A stretch of DNA of 64,000 bases, taken from contig JALELB010000010.1 in the NCBI GenBank assembly GCA_022768805.1, positions 29,931 to 93,930 of the forward strand. Reading direction: 5' to 3'. The notes beneath the pieces are model-generated. The model was given only the letters and a program-made list of their open reading frames with translations, was not told the DNA's origin and did no database searches. This document shows positions 47,961-59,090 of the stretch, in pieces. The DNA is from Ruminococcus sp. (lineage in GTDB: Bacteria > Bacillota > Clostridia > Oscillospirales > Ruminococcaceae). Every line of letters starts with the position of its first letter. The first letter of the stretch is position 1. The position numbers and the translations under genes were made by a program.

Positions 47961-50045
47961 ATGAAACAGTCGGACGCAACGAAAATCAAAAACATCACAC
48001 TGGCCGGCCATCTGGGTTCGGGAACGACTGCTCTGGCGGAAGCGCTTCTGTATAAATCCGGCGCCACCGACCGGCTCGGAAAGTGTGCGGAAGGAAATAC
48101 AGTCAGCGATTTTGACCCGGAAGAAGTCAAGCGCCAGATCTCGATCAACACAACCCTTTCTGCTTTTTCCTGTGGGGAGAACCGGATCAATCTGCTGGAT
48201 ACACCGGGATTGTTTGACTTTGCCGGCGGCATGCTGGAGGGTATTCAGGCGGCGGATACGGTGATGATCACCGTTTCGGCAAAATCCGGCGTCAAGGTCG
48301 GAACCCGTAAGGCTTATGATGCGGCTGCAAAGCTCGGTCGTTCCAAGATGTTTGTGATTACGAAGATCGATGATCCCAACGCGAATTTCTATAATACGCT
48401 GACTCAGCTGAAAACCGTATTCGGCCCTACAGTCTGCCCGGTGGTGGTTCCGGTTATCCACAACAGTCAGATCATTTCCTATGTGAATCTGATTGAAATG
48501 AAGGCCTACAAATATGATGACAAGGGTAATGCAGTGGAAACAGAAATGCCCACGCCGGAGGTTTCCGAGAAGATGGAATACCGGCTGGATGGCCTGATTT
48601 CTGCCATCAGTGAAGCAGTTGCGGAAACGGATGAGGCTCTGATGGAGAAATTCTTCGAGGGGGAAGCCTTTACCCAGAAGGAGCTGATCGACGGCATCCA
48701 CAACGGCATGAACAAGGGTATTATTACGCCGGTGGTTTGTGTTTCCTCCACCACGCTGGCAGGAATTGATATGCTCCTCAAGGAGATTGGTCTGCTGCTG
48801 CCTGCGCCCCAGGAGGTGGATCCTCCCATTGCCATTGACAATAAAGAGGACCCCATTGAGGTTGTCTGTGATACAGGCGCACCGCTGGCGGCTTATGTAT
48901 TCCATACTATTGCAGATCCCTTTGTTGGAAAAATGAGCTTTATCCGTGTTTACGCAGGCAGGCTTTCTGCAGATGCAGAGGTGCTGAATGCTACAACCGG
49001 CGCAACAGAAAAGATCGGCAAGCTCTATACCCTGCTGGGCAAGAAGCAGGAGGAGATTCCCTTTGCTGAGGCAGGGGATATTGCCGTTGCTGCCAAGATT
49101 ACTGCCAATACCTGCGATACACTCTGTGCGCCGGAGCGTGTACTCCGGTTTGCGCCCATTGCGTATCCCAAGCCCTGCTACTCTCTCTGTGTCAAGGCGA
49201 AATCCCAGGGGGATGAAAGCAAGATTTCTGCCGGCATTGCCCGTCTTCTGGAGGAGGATCAGACCCTGTCCTATCAGCAGGATGATTTCACCAAGGAGCA
49301 GATTCTCAGCGGTCTGGGCTCCATGCATCTGGAGGTTACAGCAGCAAAGCTCAAGAGCAAATTCGGTGTGGATGTACAGCTGGAGGTGCCCCGGATTGCC
49401 TATCGGGAGACCATCCGCAAAAAGGTCAAGGTAGAGGGCAAGCACAAGAAGCAATCCGGCGGACACGGCCAGTACGGTCATGTCTGGATCGAGTTTGAAC
49501 CCTGCATGGGGGATGATCTGGTGTTTGAGGAACGGGTCTTCGGCGGTGCCGTACCCCGGAACTACTTCCCCGCAGTGGAAAAGGGCTTGCAGGAATGCGT
49601 CCGGAAGGGTGTTCTGGCAGGCTGCCCTGTGGTGGGGCTGAAGGCGATTCTGGTGGATGGCTCCTACCATCCGGTGGATTCTTCGGAAATGGCATTCAAG
49701 ATGGCGGCATCCATCGCCTATAAGGAGGGGCTGCCTCAGGCGGATCCGGTGATGCTGGAGCCCATCGGCAGTCTGGATGTAACCGTGCCGGACGAGAACA
49801 CCGGCGATGTGATGGGTGAGCTGAACAAGCGCCGGGGCCGTGTGCTGGGTATGGAGCCGGTTGCGCCGGGCATGACCCTGATCCAGGCGGAGGTTCCCAT
49901 GCGGGAGATGCAGGACTTTGCCCTGTATCTGCGCCAGGCCACACGAGGCATGGGAGAGTTTACCTTTACCTTCCTGCGGTATGAGCAGCTTCCCGCAAAT
50001 CTGCTGAGCACTGTGATTGCCAGTGTGAATCAGCAGAACGGATGA
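47961..50045 (+). CDS. Elongation factor G-like protein with altered G1 and G4 motifs
   Basis: A full-length EF-G paralogue (694 residues) of the FusA2-like group, with all five domains (G domain, II, III, IV with GGHGQYGHVWIEFEP near 497-511, V). G3 is intact (DTPG, 80-83). G1, however, reads GHLGSGTT (16-23), where the family has GxxGSGKT/S: the phosphate-binding Lys is Thr22. G4 is TKID (134-137) instead of NKxD. Both changes argue against ordinary GTP binding, though the rest of the protein is well conserved. It has its own strong promoter, GAAGGAGAG ribosome site and a terminator. The canonical EF-G is presumably elsewhere. Role unknown; it may be a ribosome-associated factor. Confidence 0.9.
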   Translation: MKQSDATKIKNITLAGHLGSGTTALAEALLYKSGATDRLGKCAEGNTVSDFDPEEVKRQISINTTLSAFSCGENRINLLDTPGLFDFAGGMLEGIQAADTVMITVSAKSGVKVGTRKAYDAAAKLGRSKMFVITKIDDPNANFYNTLTQLKTVFGPTVCPVVVPVIHNSQIISYVNLIEMKAYKYDDKGNAVETEMPTPEVSEKMEYRLDGLISAISEAVAETDEALMEKFFEGEAFTQKELIDGIHNGMNKGIITPVVCVSSTTLAGIDMLLKEIGLLLPAPQEVDPPIAIDNKEDPIEVVCDTGAPLAAYVFHTIADPFVGKMSFIRVYAGRLSADAEVLNATTGATEKIGKLYTLLGKKQEEIPFAEAGDIAVAAKITANTCDTLCAPERVLRFAPIAYPKPCYSLCVKAKSQGDESKISAGIARLLEEDQTLSYQQDDFTKEQILSGLGSMHLEVTAAKLKSKFGVDVQLEVPRIAYRETIRKKVKVEGKHKKQSGGHGQYGHVWIEFEPCMGDDLVFEERVFGGAVPRNYFPAVEKGLQECVRKGVLAGCPVVGLKAILVDGSYHPVDSSEMAFKMAASIAYKEGLPQADPVMLEPIGSLDVTVPDENTGDVMGELNKRRGRVLGMEPVAPGMTLIQAEVPMREMQDFALYLRQATRGMGEFTFTFLRYEQLPANLLSTVIASVNQQNG

Positions 50046-50053
50046 TGACAATA

Positions 50054-50089
50054 AAAAACGGTATGGTTCTTCGGAACCATACCGTTTTT
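50054..50089. terminator. Bidirectional terminator between the EF-G-like gene and pheT
   Basis: Perfect 16-bp stem AAAAACGGTATGGTTC / GAACCATACCGTTTTT with a TTCG tetraloop (50054-50069 with 50074-50089). It can serve both convergent genes. Confidence 0.94.
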
Positions 50090-50105
50090 CTTTATGGAGA
50101 AGCTT

Positions 50106-52496
50106 TTACATTCTCAGTTCTGCGCCCATTGCATGCAGTGCCTTGAGCACACGCTTCATTGCAGCGTCTGCCTGCTCATCCGTCAGCGTACCATCGTGGG
50201 AACGCAGGCTGATGGAGTAGGATACGCTCTTTTTGCCCTGGGCGATCTGCTGCCCCTTGTAGACGTCGAACAGGGTTACCTTTTCCAGGATATTGCCCAC
50301 AGCCTTCCGGATTGCCTGTTCCAGCTGTGCCACCGGAATTGCATCATCGCATACCAGACTCAGATCCCGTGTGGTTGCGGGATACTTGGGCAGGGGCTGG
50401 TAGCTGATTTCCGTTGCCGCATGCTCCAGCATTTCCGGAATATTCAGCTTTGCCGCATAGGTCTTCACGCCGATGCCATAATTGTTCTGTACATCCGGGT
50501 GCAGTTCGCCGAAGATGCCCAGGGGGGTATCACCGGCATACAGCACAGCACTTCTGCCCGGGTGGAATGCGCTCTTTTCGTCAAAGGGGCACTCCTCGCC
50601 GCAGCGTTCATACCGGCAGTCGGTGATTTTCAGCTGGGTCATCAGCGCCTCGATTACGCCCTTGAGATCATAGAAATCCACATTGCCCCCATACATGCCG
50701 ATGGTGAGCCGGGCAGGCTCCTGGGGCAGCTGGTCCGGGGTGGTGGGCAGGTACTCCTTGCCGATTTCAAACAGCCGGGCGCTTTCGTTCCGGTTGTTGT
50801 AGTTCCGTGCGAGAATTTCCAGCATGGAGGGGAGGGCGGTTGTGCGCATAACACTGGTGTCCTCACCCAGCGGATTGGAGATGACCAGGGGCTTGCGCAG
50901 CTTGCTGTCCGCCGGCAGCGCGATTTTATCAAAGTATTTGGGGGACACAAAGGAGAATGCCGCCACCTCATAGCAGCCCAGTGCCACCATGCTCTGTTCA
51001 ATCTGGCGGGAGAACAGCTGGGAGGGCGTCAGCCGTGCGTCGGCCAGACCCTTCAGCTCCGTGCTGGGAATGTTGTTGTAGCCGTCAATCCGGGCAATTT
51101 CCTCGGCAATGTCCGCTTTGCATTCAATATCAATCCGGAAGCTGGGGGCATACACCATGCCGTTTTCCACGGTGAACTGCAGCTCGTTCAGGTAGTGAAG
51201 CATATCCCGTTCCGGGATGTTGGTGCCCAGGAAGCCGTTGATCCAGTCTGCATCAAAAGGTACAGGGGGCTTGGGCTCACCTACATTGTTTACGTCGATG
51301 ATACCGCCGACCACCTCACCGGCGCCCAGCTGCTCCACCAGCTCAAAGGCACGGCTCAGCACCGTGATGGTGGAGCTGGGATCCAGCCCCTTTTCATACC
51401 GGGCGGAGGCGTCCGTGCGCATGCCCAGCTTCTTGGCGGTCAGCCGCACCTGGGTTGGCTCAAAGTAGGCGGATTCAAATACCACTGTGGTGGTGTCATC
51501 CATAATGCCGCTGTATTCACCGCCCATAATGCCTGCAACGGCGATGGGCTTTTCAGCATCCGCAATCACCAGCATTTCCGGAGAAAGACTGCGTTCCGTG
51601 CCATCCAGTGTGGTGATGGTTTCGCCCTCGGCTGCATTGCGGACTGTGATTTTTGCGTTCTTCACATACCGCAGATCAAAGGCATGCATGGGCTGGCCAT
51701 ATTCCAGCATCACGTAGTTTGTGATGTCCACCAGATTGTTGATGGGACGCACGCCGCTGGCACGCAGACGCTCCCGCATCCACCGGGGGGAGGGACCGAT
51801 TTTTACGTTTTTCACCATGCCGGCGCAGTACCGGGGGCAAAGTGCGGCGTTCTGTACCTCCACGGTAAGCTGTTCGCTGATGGATTCCGTATTGGCGTGA
51901 TATTCCGGTGTGTGCAGATGCAGCGGTACATGGAAGGTGGCAGCCGCTTCTCTGGCAAGGCCGATTACGGACAGGCAGTCCGGCCGGTTGGAGGTGATTT
52001 CAAATTCCACGGAGGTATCGTTCAGACCCAGTGCGCTGTGGATGTCCTCGCCAACCTGGCAGGGCTCCTGGATGACCAGAACACCCTCCGGGTCTGCATA
52101 GGGGAAATCGTGGGCAGTGAGCCCCAGGGTTTCCAGCCCGCAGAACATGCCGAAGCTCTCCACGCCCCGCATCTTGCACTTCTTGATTTTGCCCTCCGGC
52201 AGGGTAGCGCCGTCCAGTGCAACGGGAACCAGATCCCCCGGTTTTACATTTTTGGCATTGGTGACGATCTGAACCGGTGCCTCAGCGCCGATTTCCACCT
52301 GGCATACAAACAGGGCATCCGCGTTTTCGTGAGGAGCAATGGACAGGATTTTTCCCACAACCACCTTGCTGATGCTGCTGCCTTCTGTTTCAAAGCCCTC
52401 TACCTTGGAACCGCTCATGGTCATACGGTGGCAGAATTCCTTGACCGGGATTTCCTCCTGAATATAATCGGAAAGCCATTTCATTGACAAATTCAT
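50106..52496 (-). CDS. pheT: Phenylalanine--tRNA ligase beta subunit
   Basis: Beta chain of the alpha2-beta2 synthetase; provides tRNA binding and editing. The 796-residue protein has the usual order. An N-terminal MKWLSDYI start leads to an EMAP-like tRNA-binding domain (about 40-150), the B3/B4 editing domain (with TSNRPDCLSVIGLAREAA, about 195-212), B5, the catalytic-like core (SNPLGEDTSVMRTTALPSML) and a C-terminal ferredoxin-like anticodon-binding domain (YPATTRDLSLVCDD). Length is normal. It lies 37 nt after pheS and shares its T-box control. Confidence 0.97.
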   Translation of the reverse strand: MNLSMKWLSDYIQEEIPVKEFCHRMTMSGSKVEGFETEGSSISKVVVGKILSIAPHENADALFVCQVEIGAEAPVQIVTNAKNVKPGDLVPVALDGATLPEGKIKKCKMRGVESFGMFCGLETLGLTAHDFPYADPEGVLVIQEPCQVGEDIHSALGLNDTSVEFEITSNRPDCLSVIGLAREAAATFHVPLHLHTPEYHANTESISEQLTVEVQNAALCPRYCAGMVKNVKIGPSPRWMRERLRASGVRPINNLVDITNYVMLEYGQPMHAFDLRYVKNAKITVRNAAEGETITTLDGTERSLSPEMLVIADAEKPIAVAGIMGGEYSGIMDDTTTVVFESAYFEPTQVRLTAKKLGMRTDASARYEKGLDPSSTITVLSRAFELVEQLGAGEVVGGIIDVNNVGEPKPPVPFDADWINGFLGTNIPERDMLHYLNELQFTVENGMVYAPSFRIDIECKADIAEEIARIDGYNNIPSTELKGLADARLTPSQLFSRQIEQSMVALGCYEVAAFSFVSPKYFDKIALPADSKLRKPLVISNPLGEDTSVMRTTALPSMLEILARNYNNRNESARLFEIGKEYLPTTPDQLPQEPARLTIGMYGGNVDFYDLKGVIEALMTQLKITDCRYERCGEECPFDEKSAFHPGRSAVLYAGDTPLGIFGELHPDVQNNYGIGVKTYAAKLNIPEMLEHAATEISYQPLPKYPATTRDLSLVCDDAIPVAQLEQAIRKAVGNILEKVTLFDVYKGQQIAQGKKSVSYSISLRSHDGTLTDEQADAAMKRVLKALHAMGAELRM

Positions 52497-52533
52497 CTTG
52501 GATTCATCCTTTCATCTATAGTATCACTGGAAC

Positions 52534-53553
52534 TCAGAACTGTTCAAGGAAGCGAAGATCGTTCTCATACATGAGACGCATATCGCTGATGTTGTACCGG
52601 CGCATAACAATACGCTCCAGTCCCAGACCAAAGGCAAAGCCGGAGTAGATTTCGCTGTCAATGCCGCAGCCCTCCAGTACCTTGGGGTGAACCATGCCGG
52701 CGCCAAGCAGCTCAATATAGCCTTCACCCTTGCAGATCCGGCAGCCTTCACCGTGACAGTTGAAGCACATCACGTCAACCTCTGCACTGGGCTCGGTAAA
52801 GGGAAAGTGATGGGGGCGCAGACGGATTTTGCAGTCTTCTCCATACAGACGCTTCATGAGCTGCTCCAGGGTTCCCTTCAGGTCTGCCATAGTCACGCCC
52901 TTGTCCACAACCAGTCCTTCGATCTGATGGAACAGAGGGGAGTGGGTAGCGTCCACCGCATCGGACCGGTATACTCTGCCCGGGGAGATGATGCGGATCG
53001 GCGGCTTCTGATTTTCCATGACATGCACCTGCACCGAGGAGGTCTGGGTGCGCAGAAGAATGTTGTCGGTAATATAGAATGTATCCTGGGTGTCCCGCGC
53101 CGGGTGGTTGGGGGGCAGATTCAGCGCCTCAAAGTTATAGTAGTCGTATTCCACCTCCGGGCCGTCTGCAACGGAGAAGCCCATGCCCAGGAAGATTTCC
53201 TTGACCTCATTTGCCACAATGGTCAGAGGATGCAGCTTGCCCACGGACTGGGGCTTGCCGGGCAGCGTAATGTCAATGGACTCGCTGCGGATCTTCATTT
53301 CTTGTTCCTTTGCCTTGAGGGCAGTCAGCTTTTCACTGATTGCCGCATCAATGTCGCTTCTCACCTTGTTGGCAAGCTGTCCGATAACGGGACGCTCCTC
53401 AGCGGACAGACCGCCCATCTGCTTGAGAATGCCGGTCAGTTCGCCCTTTTTGCCCAAAAAGCGGACCCGCAGATCATCAAGTCCCTTGATCGAGCTGCAA
53501 TCTGCCAATGCCTGCTTGGCAGCTGCTTCAATGTTTTCCAGTTGCTGTTTCAT
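52534..53553 (-). CDS. pheS: Phenylalanine--tRNA ligase alpha subunit
   Basis: Catalytic chain of the synthetase, which charges tRNA-Phe. The 339-residue protein has an N-terminal coiled coil, then class II motif 2 ([25 protein letters not shown]), [16 protein letters not shown] and motif 3 ([18 protein letters not shown]). Start 53553 has GAGAGGTGATC upstream; a longer frame from 53640 would translate the T-box terminator and is rejected. It is the first gene of pheST. Confidence 0.98.
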   Translation of the reverse strand: MKQQLENIEAAAKQALADCSSIKGLDDLRVRFLGKKGELTGILKQMGGLSAEERPVIGQLANKVRSDIDAAISEKLTALKAKEQEMKIRSESIDITLPGKPQSVGKLHPLTIVANEVKEIFLGMGFSVADGPEVEYDYYNFEALNLPPNHPARDTQDTFYITDNILLRTQTSSVQVHVMENQKPPIRIISPGRVYRSDAVDATHSPLFHQIEGLVVDKGVTMADLKGTLEQLMKRLYGEDCKIRLRPHHFPFTEPSAEVDVMCFNCHGEGCRICKGEGYIELLGAGMVHPKVLEGCGIDSEIYSGFAFGLGLERIVMRRYNISDMRLMYENDLRFLEQF

Positions 53554-53565
53554 GCGATCACCTCT

Positions 53566-53808
53566 CAAAAAAATAAAAGAGCCCTGCCCGAAAGGACAAG
53601 ACCCGCTTGTGAACCACCTATCAGTACTGGGAGCCATCACTCCCGTGTCTTTAACGCAGACCTACGTCCGTGCTTACAACCTGTCGGCTTCGGCACAGCC
53701 ACTCGTGAGTGAACTTCAGCGCTGCTGCATAGGAATCCGTTTTCAGCCGGTGACGGATGCTCTCTGAACCATGCGGATGCTGCGCTTACTCTCTCAGTCA
53801 GCATGTTA
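53566..53808 (-). promoter_or_regulatory. T-box riboswitch (Phe) leader of pheST
   Basis: A 240-nt leader on the minus strand. It contains CAGAGAGC and GGCTGAAAA stem I motifs, a Phe specifier TTC (53713-53711) after GAAG, and a T-box-like AGGTGGTTCAC (53619-53609) whose TGGT can pair with the ACCA end of tRNA. A terminator stem (53579-53589 with 53594-53604) is followed by TTTTATTTTTTT. Uncharged tRNA-Phe should favour the antiterminator. With the two flanking promoters it accounts for the gene-free stretch 53554-53938. Confidence 0.9.
53567..53604 (-). terminator. T-box intrinsic terminator
   Basis: On the minus strand GGGTCTTGTCC pairs with GGGCAGGGCTC across a TTTC loop (53604-53594 with 53589-53579, several G-U pairs), followed by TTTTATTTTTTT. 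It is the conditional terminator of the pheST leader. Confidence 0.82.
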
Positions 53809-53813
53809 CCCTT

Positions 53814-53842
53814 ATTATAATCTTTTTTTTCTGAAAAAGCAA
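53814..53842 (-). promoter_or_regulatory. SigA-type promoter for pheST
   Basis: On the minus strand TTGCTT (53842-53837), 17-nt spacer, TATAAT (53819-53814), just upstream of the T-box leader. Confidence 0.82.
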
Positions 53843-53851
53843 GCGTTTTTA

Positions 53852-53880
53852 TTGAAGTTTTCAAAATAATATGCTAGTAT
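53852..53880 (+). promoter_or_regulatory. SigA-type promoter for the small membrane protein gene
   Basis: TTGAAG (53852-53857), 17-nt spacer, TAGTAT (53875-53880). It is back to back with the pheST promoter, the two -35 boxes being 9 nt apart. Confidence 0.68.
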
Positions 53881-53938
53881 AGTAGTATTAAGGCAAAATC
53901 CCACAGGGTGTTTGCCTGAGAATTTGGAGGTTCAAGCA

Positions 53939-54430
53939 ATGGATACGTTTGCAGAGCAGCTGGTGGTCAAACCGATGACCCCGCAGGATCAATTGAAAAA
54001 AACCGGACTGATTTTGGTGACAGTGGTTCTGTGTCTGGGACTGACTTATCTGTCCCTGACCTTTATGCCCCTGATTCTGCTGGTGGTCTGTGCCGTGGCA
54101 TACGGAGCGTATTTCCTGATTACCGGCATGAACGTGGAATACGAATACTCCGTCACCAACGGTGAGCTGGACGTGGACAAGATTATTGCCAAGCGGAAGC
54201 GCAAGCATATGCTGACGGTAAAGATCTCGGACTTTGAAACCTTCGGGTTGGAATCCGAAGCGAAATTTGACAATACGGTTACCACCTTCCTGGTGGGAGA
54301 CGGGGATGAGGAGCACTACTATGCCGCAGATTTTCAGCATGAAAGCCTGGGAAGGGTGCGGCTGGTGTTTTCTCCGAATGAACGGGTTCTGGAAGCGATC
54401 CGCTCCAGTCTGAAGCGGGGACTGCGCTGA
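53939..54430 (+). CDS. Small two-helix membrane protein (DUF6106-like)
   Basis: A 163-residue protein with a short polar N-terminus (MDTFAEQLVVKPM), two membrane helices (about 22-39 and 43-64) and a cytoplasmic PH-like beta domain (about 66-163) with YEYSVTNGELDVDKIIAKRKRK. The layout resembles Clostridia proteins labelled DUF6106, a tentative match from memory. Function unknown. GGAGG lies 8 nt before ATG. It is 28 nt upstream of the NAD(P)HX repair gene and probably in its operon. Confidence 0.75.
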   Translation: MDTFAEQLVVKPMTPQDQLKKTGLILVTVVLCLGLTYLSLTFMPLILLVVCAVAYGAYFLITGMNVEYEYSVTNGELDVDKIIAKRKRKHMLTVKISDFETFGLESEAKFDNTVTTFLVGDGDEEHYYAADFQHESLGRVRLVFSPNERVLEAIRSSLKRGLR

Positions 54431-54458
54431 CAATCAATCATATGGGGGAGACGTTAAG

Positions 54459-55988
54459 ATGAGACTTGTGACACCGCAGCAGATGAAGCTGCTGGAGGAT
54501 CTGTCCGACAAGAGCGGCGTCAGCTATGCCCAGCTGATGGAGCGTGCCGGACAGCAGCTGTCCGTATTTCTGCTTCGTCAGATCCGGCAGAAAAAGGACG
54601 GAAAGATCCTGTTTTTATGCGGCAACGGAAACAACGGGGGAGACTGCTTTGTTGCCGCCCGGCTGCTTTCTGCCCAGGGGGTTCCGGTTTGTGTAGGGCT
54701 TTTGTGCGGCATCCCGAAAACCATCCTGGCCTACAGCATGTACAAGCAGCTGGGGGACATCCCGGTGGTCAGCAGTGCGGACCAGCTGAAGGAGGCTATC
54801 CGTATTGCGGATTTTGTAGTGGACGGTGTGTTCGGCACCGGATTTCACGGCACGCTCCGTCCGGAGCAGGCAGAGCTGTTCCAGCTTGCCTCCAGCCGCT
54901 TCTGCATCGGGGTGGATATTCCCAGCGGCGGCAATGCCGAAACCGGTGCGGTTGTACCGGGTACTATGCGTTGCCGCATGACGGTGACCTTTGGGGCGTG
55001 CAAATTCGGCATGGTGCAGTATCCGCTGAAGTCCTACTGCGGTGAAATCCTGGTGGCGGATATCGGCATCCCGGAAACCGCCTACCAGCAGATTGATTAT
55101 CCCATGGCGGGGATTACGGAGCGAATGATTACCGGATTCCTGCCATCACGCCGTCCGGATTCCCACAAGGGACAGTTCGGAAAGCTTCTTTGTGTTACCG
55201 GCAGTGAGCAGATGCCCGGTGCGGCGATGATGAGCGGCGGAGCGGCACTGCGCTGCGGGGTCGGACTGATGCGGGTCGCTGCCCCAAGAACGGTTATTGC
55301 TGCCATGGCAGCCCGCTATCCGGAGCCGATGTATCTGCCCATGGAGACGGATGAGGATGGATTTGTCCTGTCTGCCAATGCAGATAATCTGCTGGAGGAG
55401 GCTGCAAAGTCCACTGCAGTACTCATCGGCTGCGGACTGGGCCAGACAGAGGAGACAAAGGCGTTGGTGGTACGGCTTTTGCAGGAGGTCACCTGTCCGG
55501 TTATTTTGGACGCAGACGGCATAAATTGTGTGACAGGCTGCATAGATATGATCAGGGAAGTGAAAGCACCTTTGATTCTCACGCCTCATCCGGCGGAAAT
55601 GGCAAGGCTGCTGCACTGCACAGTGGCAGCAGTTCAGTCCGCTCGTATGGAACAGGCAGGCTCCTTTGCCCGGCAGTATGGGGTGACCCTGGTGCTCAAG
55701 GGCGCCGGGACCATCATTGCTACGCCGGAGGGCGCCTTTGTCAACAGTACCGGCAATTCCGGTATGAGCAAGGGGGGCAGCGGTGATGTGCTGGCAGGTA
55801 TGCTGGCGTCCCTGATTGCCCAGGGTATTCCCCCTGCCAATGCAGCATGCCTGGCGGTATTCCTGCACGGTAAAGCAGGGGACTGTGCAGCAGAGCGTCT
55901 GTCCGAGCAGGCAATGCTGCCTACGGATCTCATCGGCGAGCTGCCCGGATTGTTTCTCAGGCTGGAGCGGCGCCGGCGTGGCGAATAA
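54459..55988 (+). CDS. nnr: Bifunctional NAD(P)H-hydrate epimerase / ADP-dependent dehydratase
   Basis: Repairs hydrated NAD(P)H. The N-terminal YjeF_N epimerase domain (about 1-215) carries LFLCGNGNNGGDCFVAARLL. The C-terminal ribokinase-like dehydratase domain (about 225-505) carries HKGQFGKLLCVTGSEQMPGAA, LTPHPAEMARLL, LVLKGAGTIIATP and GNSGMSKGGSGDVLAGML. The 509-residue length is normal for the fused form. A ribosome site GGGGGAGA precedes the ATG. Confidence 0.96.
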   Translation: MRLVTPQQMKLLEDLSDKSGVSYAQLMERAGQQLSVFLLRQIRQKKDGKILFLCGNGNNGGDCFVAARLLSAQGVPVCVGLLCGIPKTILAYSMYKQLGDIPVVSSADQLKEAIRIADFVVDGVFGTGFHGTLRPEQAELFQLASSRFCIGVDIPSGGNAETGAVVPGTMRCRMTVTFGACKFGMVQYPLKSYCGEILVADIGIPETAYQQIDYPMAGITERMITGFLPSRRPDSHKGQFGKLLCVTGSEQMPGAAMMSGGAALRCGVGLMRVAAPRTVIAAMAARYPEPMYLPMETDEDGFVLSANADNLLEEAAKSTAVLIGCGLGQTEETKALVVRLLQEVTCPVILDADGINCVTGCIDMIREVKAPLILTPHPAEMARLLHCTVAAVQSARMEQAGSFARQYGVTLVLKGAGTIIATPEGAFVNSTGNSGMSKGGSGDVLAGMLASLIAQGIPPANAACLAVFLHGKAGDCAAERLSEQAMLPTDLIGELPGLFLRLERRRRGE

Positions 55989-56060
55989 ACCCTTCCGGAT
56001 GGGGCTGTAAACATACAGGAAGTGAAAAGCGGTTTTTCAGAGTTCGGCTGCCGCTGCCGG

Positions 56061-56087
56061 AAAGCGGTACAGCATGGTGCCGCTTTT
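56061..56087 (+). terminator. Terminator after the NAD(P)HX repair gene
   Basis: AAAGCGG (56061-56067) pairs with CCGCTTT (56080-56086), followed by a T run. It lies 28 nt before the lipoprotein gene. Confidence 0.7.
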
Positions 56088-56114
56088 TTGCGCCCTGCGG
56101 AACGGAGTTGTATG

Positions 56115-56726
56115 ATGAAAAAGTTGCTTTTATGTGGGCTTACGGCCCTGTGCCTTGCCGGTACCGGATGCGGAATCGGCGGCGGTGAAAGCGGAAAAGT
56201 CCAGGTGGATCTCCAGCAGCCTTTTCAGGTAGATGCAAAGCTGACGGTGGATGAGACTCAGGCAGAGGCGTCCATCTCCCGGTATGGGGATCAGGCCTGG
56301 GATGTGACCTTCTCTCAGCCGGATTCTCTGGCAGGGGTTCAGCTTGCATTCCTGGACGGACAGGTGACCGCCTCCTACAAGGGACTGAGCTTTTCCGTGC
56401 CCCAGTCCGCCATGCCGGTGAAATCCATGCTCTCCATTTTTATTGAGGTAGCGGGGGAGCTGGACGGCCAGAAGGAGCTGGACTGCGTGAAGGAGGGTGA
56501 TACCTGTGTGGTGGAAGGCTCCGTAGAGCAGGGCAGCTATACCCTGACGCTGGATCAGCAGGGAATACCGCTGAAGTTTGAGATGCCCAATCAAAAGTTT
56601 GAGATGCAGCTGACAAACTTCCGGCAGACGGAGGCGCCGGACGGAACGGAGGAAACCACAGCGCCAGCGGAGCAGAATGCCACGGAGCCGGAGGGTACTT
56701 CCGGCACAGCAACAACAGCGCAATAA
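56115..56726 (+). CDS. Putative lipoprotein of unknown function
   Basis: A 203-residue protein with a signal peptide MKKLLLCGLTALCLAGTGC. The Cys at about 19 would be the lipidated residue, although the -3 position is Gly rather than the usual Leu, so the lipobox is imperfect. The mature part is a probable beta-rich domain (about 30-180) with no recognised motif, then a Glu/Thr/Ala-rich tail. ATG 56115 is 7 nt behind CGGAG; 56112 is possible. No clear promoter was found, so it may be read from upstream past the weak terminator. Confidence 0.75.
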   Translation: MKKLLLCGLTALCLAGTGCGIGGGESGKVQVDLQQPFQVDAKLTVDETQAEASISRYGDQAWDVTFSQPDSLAGVQLAFLDGQVTASYKGLSFSVPQSAMPVKSMLSIFIEVAGELDGQKELDCVKEGDTCVVEGSVEQGSYTLTLDQQGIPLKFEMPNQKFEMQLTNFRQTEAPDGTEETTAPAEQNATEPEGTSGTATTAQ

Positions 56727-56730
56727 TTTA

Positions 56731-56766
56731 CGGGCATTGCAGTCTGAATCGCTGCAATGCCCGTTT
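56731..56766. terminator. Bidirectional hairpin between lipoprotein and PTS genes
   Basis: Perfect 12-bp stem CGGGCATTGCAG / CTGCAATGCCCG (56731-56742 with 56752-56763), 9-nt loop. T tracts on both sides are short, so it is a likely but weak terminator for two convergent genes. Confidence 0.72.
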
Positions 56767-56770
56767 AGGT

Positions 56771-58918
<2,148 letters not shown>

Positions 58919-58922
58919 TTAC

Positions 58923-58952
58923 GGTATACATGTAATGGTAGTAGTATGACAA
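58923..58952 (-). promoter_or_regulatory. Possible promoter for the PTS gene
   Basis: On the minus strand TTGTCA (58952-58947), 18-nt spacer, TATACC (58928-58923), about 30 nt before the start codon. Between it and the start, CCGTA-5-TACGG forms a small inverted repeat. No clear cre or RAT site was recognised. Confidence 0.5.
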
Positions 58953-59019
58953 GGATATGCCGGATTATGCAGGGAAGCTCTGTGTGACTGGCTTGGAGCC
59001 TTTGGAAGCAGCAAAAAGC

Positions 59020-59054
59020 AAAGGCACTTTTGACAGCAGATCAAAAGTGCCTTT
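59020..59054 (-). terminator. Terminator after the aminotransferase gene
   Basis: Perfect 14-bp stem AAAGGCACTTTTGA / TCAAAAGTGCCTTT (59020-59033 with 59041-59054), 7-nt loop; on the minus strand a T-rich tail follows. Confidence 0.85.
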
Positions 59055-59090
59055 TGGTATAGTGCATATCAGTCAGCAGCTGGCGGCCGA

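Noticed and set aside
50094-52487. Open frame of about 800 codons on the plus strand opposite pheT
   Set aside because: pheT on the minus strand is complete and conserved. The antisense frame has no ribosome site or family match and runs through the terminator hairpin.
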